From: Rhodocollybia butyracea
Lineage: Eukaryota > Basidiomycota > Agaricomycetes > Agaricales > Omphalotaceae
Length of the DNA: 64,000 nt
Direction of reading: 5' to 3'
Assembly (NCBI GenBank): GCA_015501585.1
Contig: JADNRY010000036.1
Location: 248,001-312,000 of the forward strand
Below, in pieces: positions 1 through 10,852 of the stretch (positions are counted from its first letter, which is position 1; each line of letters starts with the position of its first letter). The position numbers and the translations under genes were made by a program. Under the pieces are notes generated by a model. That model was given only the letters and a program-made list of their open reading frames with translations. It made no database searches and was not told the origin of the DNA.

Positions 1-3000
1 CGACACGTCCCCCTCGTCGTTCGCCATACACATATGCAGACTCGAATTGGATGTCGAGGAGTAGACCACTAATGCTTTTCGGATTTGAATCCACCGACAC
101 ATCCTTCACTATCCCAATGCCGAAGTCCTTTAGAGGCCCATGAGTGACCTGAACCTGAACTCCCTGCCAAGGGACTCGGCCAGTATATGTACTGAATTCG
201 TGAAGATGTCCGTGATTATCCTGGCGACGAACGCTCAGATAATCAAACCAGTCAGACTGAAGAGTTCCATCGGCATCATACGCGGCCACCAGTACTTGGA
301 ATCCTGTGTTATCAACGTTAGGTACCACATCCCGCACCTCTCCAGATGCGATCCGGTCGCCCAGATCAACGTTGACTCGTACTCCAAACCAAGGAAGCCG
401 GCCAGGAGGCCTGAAACGTCCCGAGTTAAAATATTGCGATGGATGAATATGCATTGGACGGCGATTATTTTGTAAGAGCCAAGCGCTCTCTCGGACGGAG
501 GTGCCGTTACGGAGGTCATAATGTGCGACGGAGTTCCACTTATGGTAAGGCAGTGAAGGTCGCTGATATATCTCCTGCTTTTCGACCACTGAAAACTCGT
601 CAAAGACACGACGTGGTACACTTGGAGGGAAATGACGCGAATAGACCTGGTCGTCTGTATTGTCAACGACGCTGTTCGGATCCAGCGTGATGACAAGCTC
701 CAGGTCTTGTATCCAGATGTCTAGGCTCTCACCGTAGGGAGGAACCTGATAACGACGAGCTACTAGACTTTCCCGACCAGCTAACACAACCCGAGATGCA
801 GATACCGAGGCTAATGTGGACTCTCCTAGTTCAACGCGTTTGACCTCTTGAAGGTTACCTGCGGTATCGCTAATTTTAACTGACCGCCCCACATCGATGA
901 TTTTGACCAGATTATAAAAAGGTATGCAGTGATGACCCAGTGCATGTAGATCGACGTCGCACACGTACTGGTGAACTTTAAGAACTGTACCTACTACCCC
1001 AGGCGATAGGTTGGTCAAGTCACATTTCGCTAGTAAGGAGCCTGTCTTGCCAAATCGATTTGTAACAGATACCTGGTCACCTTCTAAGAAGGACCAAGAC
1101 TCGGGAGGAGGAACTCTGAGATGGAGGTCACTCCATAAGTTATCCAGCATGGGTAGTTCTGTAAATGTAGCATGCACTCCTGCTGGCATTCGAGTAATCA
1201 AGCGAAGTTCAGAAATATTGAAGATAAGCAATGCAAATCCTCCGCGGATAACCTGCCGAAAGATTTCGTAGCGTTTCTGGAGGTAAGGCTGGTGCTGACA
1301 TTCTAGAGCGTCGATGCAGTCGTCCTCGACACACCAAGCCTTGAGTTGGGAGTGAAACTCGAAATCTTGCCATTGCCTCGGAGGTTTCCGGAAATCAACA
1401 GACAACATCCCTTTGACGGGTCGTTTGGACGAGGAAGAATTTGGAAACTTGATACGAGGAATGAACATGACCAGGGCCGAGACAGAGTTATCTACAGTGT
1501 CATATTCGTCTTCAACAACTACGCCCACATCTCCTTTATACCGACCGCTGGAAGGTACGACCCAAGTACCAGCCGGTAAAACAGTTTCTATTTGTGATTG
1601 AGGATTGAATCCAACCTCCGTGATAGTCTGATATATCGGCATAGTAGAGTCGGGCGCACTCCAGATAGGTGGAGGAACTTTCTTGACTCGTTCATGCTTG
1701 TAGGACCATGCCTTCTCGTTGGCAAAGGAGATTTTTGGAGAGGTCAAATATACCAAGCCTGGAACGGTGCGAAGGTAAGCACTCAGAGGTATGTTCCTTG
1801 AGAGCATGCTCTGAGCTTCGATGTAAATGTACCCAGGCTGAAGTGCTTTGTACACTGCGCGTAGAACAAGGGTGTTGACACGGCTGGCAGCGATATCATC
1901 CTGGATCTTGGTGAACGCATCGTTCTCAAAAGATCTCTAGGAAATCGTCATCTTTGAATTGCATTGTGAAACAAGAACCAACTCACAAAACACCGTACGC
2001 GAAATAGCAAGTACCGGATTGGCTCATTATCGTCGAAGTCCATATCGTCAACGCCATTATCATCCGAGTCAGAGTGAGCGGGGTCGTCATTAGTGGTAGA
2101 CGTTGTGGCCAAGGGTCGTGTAGCCTGTTGCGCGTCGATAGACATCTGGATCTGCGTATCGAGTTCAAGCACAAGAGCTGGCTGCCGCGAACGCAACTCG
2201 TCAGGGTCCAAGTCGTTGATGTGTTTGATTTTTTGCCAAATAACGTTGGTGAAGTCTGAGCCAAAAAGTCGGTTGAATTCTTCCTCAGCTCGGATGAAGG
2301 ATATTTCGTTATTGAGAAACTGTTTGACCAATTTCCACCCTTCTGTCACAGATTGGGAGCTGCAAAAGATCCGAGTGAGATGAACCCATCAAGATGATCT
2401 AGTAAGGTATATACCTTGACATCGACACGTCTGCTTTCGGCGAGGCCATTTCTATGTCGGACATGACATCGGTCGCGGGTGTATTTTGAGATCTAAAGAT
2501 ATCAGCGTTGATATATGGTAGGGGACGGCGTAACTTACATCGGAAGGAGGTGCACTACTGTGGAAGTAGCGCCTTCTTCTTGAAGGGAACCCTCGGTATC
2601 GTCGTCCTCGTACCCAGCTAGGTCATCTAGAGCAGTTGACCGTTGAATGTTTGAAAAGAGTGACAGAGTTTCCAGCTTTGACGCAGCCAACGGCGGAAAC
2701 AGTAGCGGTTCCCTGGTCTTCCGTACAGAGGAGAGGCCAAATGGATCAATAAGGAATGAGTAATCCTCCTCCGCCTCTGAATTTATGTTGGGAGAGGCTT
2801 CGGCTGGGGACGAAGGTAAAGGTGGCAGAAGCCCGGAAGACGCCTGGAAAGGAGTGGCAGAGCTAGCGGAAATGTCCAAAGACGGAGCAGAACCAGGGGC
2901 TGGTACCAAGGCCTGAGATGGGGCAATGGAGTCTGGTACTGGTGGTACCAAAGACGGAGATGAGGGAAAAGTAGAGGCAGGTACTGGATGTACGATGGCA

Positions 3001-3623
3001 TGTGCTGCACGGATGCTGACCGCCATTCGTGCAATCTCCTCTCGTTCTCGGACGCGCTGGATTTCGTTTTCTAAGTCAAAGATACGCGTTTCTCGGCTAA
3101 GCTCATCTTCGCCTGGGACTAATGGCAGCCGGATAGTTGCGGGACCTGTGCAGGTGACCACCGTGAGCTCTTCGTACACAGGAGGCGTAGAATCTACGGA
3201 AGATGTAGGAGCATTTATAGAAGACGGAGGAAGACCTATAGGTGAAGGAGAGGAAGGAATGGGTGGGCCGTGAAGACCATTCCGTCGAGGGAGATGGTGT
3301 GCTGATACCGCGCGCTGTTCACGTTGAGCTAGAGCTTCCTGCGCCTCGACCTCTAGTCTATCGACGACAGTTTCATATTCGCTGCGTTGGCCTCGCGTTC
3401 GCAGCGGGACGCTCTCCTTCTTCTGCCGGAGACGTTGGAGGACGATATCCTCAGTGTCTGACTGTTCTGATGAGTCAGACTCGGAGGCTTCGTCGTCGAC
3501 GAAGAAAGAACGATATATCTATTCCATAGTAGTTAGTAGTACGTGCGGTACGGAAAAAACATAGCTTACCTTGTCGCTGGAAGAGCTCACGGAGCCGCCT
3601 TTAGACGAGGAGCTAGATACCAT
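1..3623 (-). CDS. Spt5-like NGN/KOW protein, gene A copy 1 (partial, 3' end off window)
   Basis: Predicted Spt5-like transcription-elongation protein, about 1,140 residues visible and still open at the left edge. Five exons: 3623-3570, 3518-2539, 2492-2415, 2359-1987 and 1936 to the edge, with GT-AG introns of 46-55 nt and consistent phases. Order of parts: Ser-rich start (MVSSSSSKGG), acidic stretch, Pro/Ser-rich linker with a short coiled coil (RVREREEIARM), a helical module beginning EGWKLVKQF near residue 378, an NGN-like domain (PGYIYIEAQ) near 510-590, a KOW motif (RYKGDVGVVV, then MFIPRIKF) near 625, and KOW-like segments near 800 (GKTGSLLAK) and 1,100 (PLKDFGIGIVKDV). Spt5 proteins bind elongating RNA polymerase II through NGN and KOW domains; that this copy does so is inference. 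No stop or frameshift was seen. It is divergent from the gene starting near 4295, across a palindrome. A broken paralogue lies at 39211-41338. Confidence 0.75.
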
Positions 3624-3724
3624 CAGGGCCGCATCCGTCTACGAGTAAAGCGTCAGCTACGGTACAATTCAGGTTGACAATACAACGTCGTCTCGTTCCG
3701 TATTTCTTTTGTTTTGTACGAATT

Positions 3725-4156
3725 TCACTCAATTTTGGCCTTCGGCCCTCTCAACGATGCTTAGATCACTTCTACTCGTTGATACCTACAGTCTACCTAC
3801 AGTCTACGCTACGCTGCGCGACGAGCACGACGACTTACCTTAGGGTGATGATGGACTTGAAGAAAAATTAAAAAAGTTTACATAATCGGGTTGCACGGGC
3901 GATAGCCCGCGCCGAACTCAGGAGGGGTGACTCATCGGTCGGTAAATGAGTCACCCCTCCTGAGTTCGGCGCGGGCTATCGCCCGTGCAACCCGATTATG
4001 TAAACTTTTTTAATTTTTCTTCAAGTCCATCATCACCCTAAGGTAAGTCGTCGTGCTCGTCGCGCAGCGTAGCGTAGACTGTAGGTAGACTGTAGGTATC
4101 AACGAGTAGAAGTGATCTAAGCATCGTTGAGAGGGCCGAAGGCCAAAATTGAGTGA
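3725..4156. repeat. Perfect 211-bp inverted repeat (palindrome) between genes A1 and B1
   Basis: Left arm 3725-3935 and right arm 3946-4156 are perfect reverse complements, separated by the 10-nt loop CGGTCGGTAA. The palindrome fills the space between two divergent genes. Each arm carries CCCTAAG followed by GTAAGTCG, a good splice-donor sequence (donor at 4043 on plus, 3838 on minus), so both genes would begin with the same 5' leader exon. The core CGCGCCGAACTCAGGAGGG recurs in the second palindrome at 41561-41823. It could be a symmetric bidirectional promoter, a foldback element, or the joined ends of two elements. Confidence 0.9.
3928..3953. promoter_or_regulatory. Facing TGACTCA sites at the palindrome centre (possible bZIP sites)
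   Basis: The loop is flanked by GTGACTCAT on the left and its complement ATGAGTCAC on the right. TGACTCA is the consensus for Gcn4/AP-1-type bZIP factors. Lying at the midpoint of a bidirectional intergenic region suits a shared upstream element. The corresponding part of the second palindrome (TGAGTGACC) does not keep the exact site, so regulatory function is only a suggestion. Confidence 0.3.
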
Positions 4157-4294
4157 TGTACAATGACGAGAACGTCGAGATGAGAGCGACGCAGAATACG
4201 AGGAGAGACCACGTCAAATTGAAGTCGTCCTCGTCGTACCTTACGCTAACGATTCCATGTGTTTCTTAGGATAAATTTTAGATAACTAACATTT

Positions 4295-7200
4295 TTGAGC
4301 TACGCAATTCTTGCTACTCAACGAGTGAGAGATTTAGTGACCGTCCCAGGCAGTTTGCGAGGTCTTGGGCCCGGCAAGGAGGGAATTTTCATGACCCAAG
4401 ATACTTCTCAACGCTCGGCGAACTTCTATCAAAAGACTTTCAGGGTCTTGCGCGGCGATGGGCCGCGGCAACGGATCCACGCCCAAGTGGCGTCAATGGT
4501 AAGTATTTCTCAAAACTTCATCCTTTGTTTTCCAATTGCCCCAATGCCCACAGAACAGACAATGGATCACGGTGTGAACAATTGGCCACGTCGAGCCCAT
4601 TCCGAGATAATAGATCATGCTGTGAACAATGCGGCGGATTTGCTTCTGGAGCCATGTAAGTCCAATCATTCAGGACTTATTTACAGCAAACTAAATTCAG
4701 TATCTAGCAACCGTTCCCAGACAAATCTCTAGCCCATATCGAGGACCTTCACTCATCCCAATCAAGCCAGCTCGAGCTTTGTCTCTACCTCCTATAGAAG
4801 CATTTCCTATCGAAATTTCCGCAACCCCAATCAAGCCGCCTCCAACATCACCCATCCCTCCTCCAAATCCTATAGAAAAAACCTCTCGTTCCTCAAATAT
4901 CCCTAATTCTACCATGACCCGAACCCGAAGAATGGACCAACTCTCTGCGGCAAACAGAGCTAAAACTCGCGGGGAAAAGGCTCGAGCTGCCAAAACGACA
5001 CTTGTAATGGAATCAGTTACAATTCCTGTACCACGTCGAGCTCCTAAACGCGCGCACGCTGCTGCGAAAACCGTCGAGCATCCTCGTTCTCCTGTAACCT
5101 GCCGCTGAGTCTACCACGGCTCCAGAAACCATTGAGGCTCCTCGTCCTCCTACGCCAGGCGGCGGCGAACCATCGGTTGCCCCAACTGAGACTACGGCTC
5201 CGAGTGAAGGGGAACTCACGGTACTCAGAGAAGGTTGGAAGATTATCAAACGTTACTCTGACGATAAAGTCGGCGCTGGAGCGGTCTCTAATTACCTGGA
5301 CACGGTGATGGACCCCGCCAGCAAAGCGGAGCTCGAGAAAGGGTTCTCAGACGTCATGAGCTGTGAAGACGCTGAAGCTCGGCAGATCGTAGAGCCTATG
5401 ATTCACGAGAAACTGAAACAATTCGGTAAGTTTTGTTTGGATCTTGTCTACCTGTTCCAAGTATCAACCTCTCCGCAGATCATGCTCCTCTCCCAAAGTT
5501 GCGACCAGCGCCGGCCAAGAAACAGAAGACCACCTTCCGACCACATTTCGCGCCTTCACCCGAGGATTCAACCTCCCGACTTCCTGCAACAAAAACCACC
5601 GCGTACCTTCGCACTCCTACGTCTTTTCCACGCCCTCCTTCGCGTTCTGGATCCCCTTTTTCTTTAGTAGACAAGCGCGCTGAATTTGCCTCTTTGCCTC
5701 TTCCAGTCTCTCACCGAGCTCGCCATGCCCCATAGACTTTCCCTCAGATAACCATGCCGCAGTCGAGACGTTCCGTGGAGGAGACAAAACGGAGGAGGAA
5801 GCGACACTAGTTCAGGAGAAGACGAAACTCAGTGGTCCCGCTCCTATGGCTCCAGTTGAGCAGGATCACACGAACGAGGAGTCTACGACAGTTAACGTTA
5901 AGAAGACCAAGCTGAAAGCGAGTGCTCCTGCTCCTGAGCAGGATGAGACAGCGGAGGAGGATGAAGACGAGGGGGACTCTATCGCCAGGAAAGTAAAGAA
6001 TTCAAAGGCGAAAGGAAAAGGCAAAGCTCGTGCTCCTCCAGCTAAGCACGATAAGGAGAAGTGAGGCCGGGACGCTGAAGTGGTGAAGAAGCCTGGGAGG
6101 CTGTCGAAGGAAACTATCAAGCAAGCACATGCTCTCCGACATACGTACCACGACGAGCTGGAAGCCTTAGCTGCCAAGGAGGGCAAGTCGGTTGCGGCAT
6201 TGCTGTCCGCTGTAGGTGATACGGTACTCGATAGCAGAGCGCTCAACCCTTGGAACGGTTTTCAAGCGTACGCCACTCACCCGGAAGGCTCAGGCATGCA
6301 AAGGCAGGAGGATTAGTCGATTACTGAATTCAACGCCGAAATCCTTGAAGCCTATCGCGAACAGCGTGCTAATGCAGAAGATCCATTCGACGACGTGATG
6401 GTATGAAAAGGGTCTTAACAGCCAGACCGCGAAGACGCGGAGGGAAGGGCTCACGGAAAAGGAGCTTCAGAAGATTGTGAAGCCTTTCAATGCTCGAGTA
6501 AGCCCTGCCTATTGTCTTCTTTCTGAGACCTGAATTAACAGACGTATCATAGGGACGAGACGACAAGCATATGGATTTTACGGAGTGTCAGTCTTTGGCT
6601 TTGTCGTCGATCCCGTAACCTCTAGGGCTTTGGCGTTCGGAGCTGACCCGATGTCTCTTGCCATGAGAGAGGCGAATCCCTCTCATCTTAGAGCTCAATT
6701 GTACGACTACGGAGCAATGATACACCTTGAACTCATGAAGAAGAAGTGCGGCGATTACCTCGAAGCGGCCAAGCTCTCGATAATTGGACGATTCCACACC
6801 GTCGGTAGTGATCACGAGGCTTTACGAACGGTGCTTAAAGACATCTGGCTGCACAACCTCAGTAAGTATTCGAATCGATTTTTCATTTTAAAGATGAAGT
6901 CACCGGGAGGAGGACTCATCAAGCAGCTCAAGTGGGGTCGTCATTTCGCTGACCTTTCAAGTTCGTCAATTATCCTATCGGCCTGAAAGCTCTGGGTGTA
7001 CCAGACGGATTAAAAGGCGTTTCTGGGATGACCATCGCGAGCCATGTCAGACCGATTGTGGAAGACTTTGTCCTCTTTTGGCAACAGGAGGCTGAGGCTA
7101 AGAAAGCGGAAGCAGTGGGCGATGAAGATGAGGACCCTTTGCCTCTTTACGCGGACGCTGATTCTGCAGGCAGGCGCCGCGTTTTCGAGGAAGATCTGGT

Positions 7201-7403
7201 CAGATTCGTGAAATGGGATGAAGATATGAGAAACGTTCTCGTCAGCTGTTTTCGAGTAGCTCATTGACCCCGTTGTAGATGAAATTTCTCATGGATTGCT
7301 CTTCTCCCAGTCGGATGGCGACGACTGGGGGGCAGATTGCATAGGTTTGTGTAACAAAGTCGCCAGCCCTCCTACTGGACAGTCTAACAGGAAGAAGGAC
7401 TGA
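4295..7403 (+). pseudogene. Gene B copy 1, uncharacterised module partner (decayed)
   Basis: Rightward partner of gene A1. Comparison with the copy at 42072-48115 defines it. An N-terminal segment (GGNFHDPRYFSTLGELL) at about 4360-4500 is followed by a Pro-rich region with TRTRRMDQLSAANRAKTRG near 4920. A helical module beginning EGWKIIKRY (5230-5425) ends at an intron with donor GGTAAGT. Then come a Lys/Glu-rich linker and the conserved block starting GRLSKETIKQAHALR (6095), which runs through VSVFGFVVDPV (6590) and GVPDGLKGVSGM (7000) to about 7403. Lesions: TTG where copy 2 has the ATG start, a one-base shift near 5097, TGA at 6062, TAG at 6313, a shift near 6400, and loss of a segment near 6960. 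I do not recognise the conserved block as a named domain. It resembles, from memory, a multicopy family of mushroom hypothetical proteins. Confidence 0.7.
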
Positions 7404-9225
7404 GGGGCTTATAGGAGGTGGATCTTGGGATGATATCACTACATGAGTGACACCTGAACATGGTGCTCGATTTGCACGGGGTTATGTATGTAGGCTTGCT
7501 TGATGAGAATAACATTGTTTTCTTGGTCCTTAGATCCTATGGGCATGACTCAGTGGTGCTTTAATAGAATGGGGTTTTGTATGGGCAAGCCTTCTTCACA
7601 TATATCTGTCTCGAGGGTTACCTTAATGGCACGTGGTATCCTTTCCTGACCTCTCGATTCATATCTCATTGGGCATCACAGGATGATTCATCTTGAGAAA
7701 TCCTTCAGTCAGGTCATTTATCCCTTTGTTAGCTATATTTCCTCACTGTTGAAATGTGCTCGCGTCGAATACACTCGTCATCAGCATTCACTGGGCACCT
7801 AACTTATAAAACCTCTTCTTCTCTCCCAACTTCCATAGCTCTGGAGGCTCTCTACCTATCCGCATTTGTTGCCAAAGGATTCCTTGGATTGCTACTTGTT
7901 ATTGATACTCACGCCATCCACGGACTCAGTTTGGACTTCAAGAAAAGAGTGGTTGGGATATCTTCAGATAAGGAGAGATAGAGGAGAGAGTCAACAAAAA
8001 GTGGGAAAACATGTGGCTAGTGTTTTCTAGCACACAGCATCTCTTCGATACAAAACTGGCACAATTTCTACACCTCCTTGGTGTTCCTTCAGCTTGGAAA
8101 CATCCAACTGAGCTTGTTCGGATCTCTTCTTCCATCTCTTGCCCCAGCACGACCTCTATTTCTCAAACTATCATGCAAATCCATCCCTAGGGCCCTATGA
8201 CCGAGTGGTGCTCAATCTGCACATGGTAGCATCTTGCCAGTCAGGTTTTCATAGGTCCAAAGTCAATATCACATTGCTTCCATCCACCCGCATCCAGGAT
8301 CCTTGAGTTAATTCAGAGATTTGGATGCAGAATTGATAGAAGGATGGGAACTTGGACAAGAATAAAGGTTGGATTGTCAGGTCTTTGGTGGTGAAGGCAG
8401 AAACTGCTGGTCTATCCGTGTCGAGTGGTGTTTTATGCCACACACGACATTGAGAGAGAGAGATCTTTACCTTTCTGCCATGCCAGGCTCTCAACAATTC
8501 TGCAATGTGCCACAGTACCTGCTCTCGCTCAACAATCCGAGCCGTTGGCGACAGCACGAAAGTCCCACCCACCACAGTGACCACACCCGTATGACTCTGC
8601 TACAAGAGCAGGACAGTGATGATTGGGGGGCTGGAGCCTCTGGTATTGGAGCCATCATCAGAATTTGTCACTCTTCCTGCTCAAGGACTTCTAGACACAC
8701 CTAGAAGCAACGGTTGATTCAACTGGGGTAGCACCTAATAATGATGTCATCAATATTGGTCGATACCATCAAACGGCATGTAACAACCTCAGCTCTGGAA
8801 ATTGCATGCACCGGTGGATAACGAGCTCCGCTACGAATTCGGACCATTCGAAATTACCCCGGAAGGAAGCCAGGACAATACTGGACATCAAAGAGACTCA
8901 TACTTCTGAGGTGGCTCTCGTCGCGCTCTTTGCTCCCTCCCTCCATGTTCTTGTCTTCAAAACTTCATTCATGGTAACATCACCTGTCAGATATACAGCC
9001 TTGACAACTATTTCTCAAATTGAACAAGATTCGCCGCCCAAAGTTGGTGCCCATCTTGGTGAAGTCATTGAAACTTGCATCTCAGGCCAGTTTCAGAGTT
9101 TTTGATAGGAGCTGTGGGGTAGAGTTTGAGCTGAAGGCCTGCAGAGCTTATTAGTGGCCTTGGTGAGTTTTTGTATACTTTTTACCTTCCAATGAAGCTC
9201 AAGGTCGATACTCCAAGCGGAGATC
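7404..9225. other. No recognisable gene
   Basis: About 1.8 kb downstream of pseudogene B1. Open frames are short and overlap on both strands, without recognisable motifs or convincing splice structure. No terminal repeats or target-site duplications were seen. Confidence 0.4.
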
Positions 9226-9889
9226 ATGATTTCAAATGCACTCGCCCTGGCTCTTTTTTTTGCGTGTTTCTATATCTGTCACCGTGAAATCTATGCTTTA
9301 TTCGCGTCCTCTGAACCCGACCCTACAACGCTGACTTGCGAATTACTGATAGGCTCTTTTCTCATCTGGGCGACGTCAAAATCAAGTAAGTGAGGACATA
9401 GTTGCTTTCGGATATAAAGGTGAACTATCTCTGAATCCGTTTTCGTCCGATCGATGTTAGCATCGGTCTCTCGATTGGCTCATACACATCCATTACTTAC
9501 GTTCCGATATTCAGTGCATGCAGTTATTGGGGCTGCTCGCCTTCTCACAGACACCAAGACACTTGTAGAAACTCACATCGTTGGCAACACTTGCACTTGC
9601 GCTTTCCTCGCCGTGTTCTATGATGACAGGTGTGTTCATAAATTTGTCACTTGCCAGTAGGTCTACTGTCGACGCTGTCTTTGCCAAGGATTATCAAAAC
9701 TTCATCAGGCAACATGGATACGAAGTCAAAGACCATCGCAGCGTCTTACTTTTCGAAATCGCCCACATTCCTATCGCCACAATGACCGCCGTGAATCTCG
9801 TCAAAACTCTTCGCGCTCTCCGTGGTCTACGCCGACAGCGTCCTTCTAGATCTTCAATGCTTAACGATCAAGATTCTGCTTCTTCTTGA
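9226..9889 (+). pseudogene. Possible small membrane-protein gene, frame disturbed
   Basis: An ATG at 9226 opens a hydrophobic start (MISNALALALFFACFYICH). A plausible intron, donor GTAAGT at 9386 and acceptor TTAG at 9460, joins to a second segment (RLAHTHPLLTFRYSVHAVIG). Near 9630-9660 the frame must change to reach a last segment (STVDAVFAKDYQNFIRQHGY) ending at a TGA at 9887-9889. The only GT-AG that would bridge it is about 30 nt, shorter than fungal introns usually are, so a frameshift is more likely. A related fragment (IFAKWYQDFVEATPG) lies at 10179-10225 just after an ACAG acceptor-like site. The family is not recognised and the gene may not be real. Confidence 0.3.
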
Positions 9890-10852
9890 AAGGAAAGGTG
9901 TATAGGTGTGTCTTTGTAAGACGCTCACAGGAAAATGGTGCGCCAACTGCAGTCACATAAGACTGGTAAAAGTACTTTGGCATCGTAAGTCTCAACATAC
10001 GGACAATGATGTTCTTCACGAAAACATAGGGACAGTATATATGTAAGTAGGCGATCGCTACCATAAGCTACAGAGCAGAGCGAATAATCTTGTTTTTACT
10101 TCTGACCATTTATTCCCTCCTATGTGAGTATATGCTCTTTGAATTGTCTTTTTTTGTTTATTTTCTACAACAGATCATGGTTGCCATATTCGCCAAATGG
10201 TACCAAGACTTTGTCGAAGCTACACCAGGTCTCGCTTACTTTTCATCGATTTGGTACATCCACCATTCTTAGATTCACGAAACCGCCCGTACTGGTCGCG
10301 GCTCCGACATCAAAAGCTTCGATCAGTGGCCCCGCTCTACGAGGCGACAGAATGTGTTTTTTTTTTTTCAAGAATCTGGGGTCGCGTCGTCGCATGCGGC
10401 TCGAGGGGGGCATATATATAATGTCTTGCCACTTACCCTATCGCCATGAATTTATCCTCCGTGTTCAGAAGAGATTAGGCAAACACTCAACCTTTAACAT
10501 ATCCAATCCAACTCTGACTCTAGAGTCTATAAACACGAAGTGTTTTTTTTGTCGTACGATATGTTCTATTCACCACGTAAATGATAGCTGTCCGAAGCAC
10601 CCCAAGTAAACTCGATAGAACAAAAAGCGGGTATACGTACTGTATGTTAAGCTTTTAAGCTTGTAGTATTGTTGGAAGAGTAGAAAACATGACCATATTG
10701 CGGATGAAAAACCAACTGAATCTGAGAGCTAGGCTTTTTTAGCCATGTGTGCTGCCATGGCAATTCTCGTGCGCTGGTATATTCAACTTTTACTGGACAG
10801 AGAGTACAAGAACAGGGACTGTAGCATAATATGACAGAATACGTATTGGAAC
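9890..10852. other. No clear gene; fragment related to the upstream ORF
   Basis: The stretch holds a short segment at 10179-10225 resembling the C-terminal part of the ORF ending at 9889 (FAKWYQDF compared with FAKDYQNF), two T-rich runs, and the presumed 3' flank of the minus-strand gene that ends at 10853. Nothing else is supported. Confidence 0.35.

Noticed and set aside
235..696. Long minus-strand open frames opposite or within gene A1 (for example 153 codons)
   Set aside because: They are alternative frames of the A1 coding strand or its complement; the A1 frame carries the KOW-like motifs and stays open throughout.
3725..4156. Palindrome as a viral or telomeric terminal hairpin
   Set aside because: It lies internally between two spliced genes and recurs internally in copy 2; nothing points to a linear replicon end.
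5090..5110. GTAACCTGCCGCTGAG near the frame change in gene B1 as a tiny intron
   Set aside because: It would be far too short for fungal splicing; a one-base frameshift explains the change better.
5640..5760. A shared unannotated intron in B1 and B2 after the Pro-rich exon
   Set aside because: Both copies change frame here, but no GT-AG pair of reasonable length restored both frames. Left as probable frameshifts.
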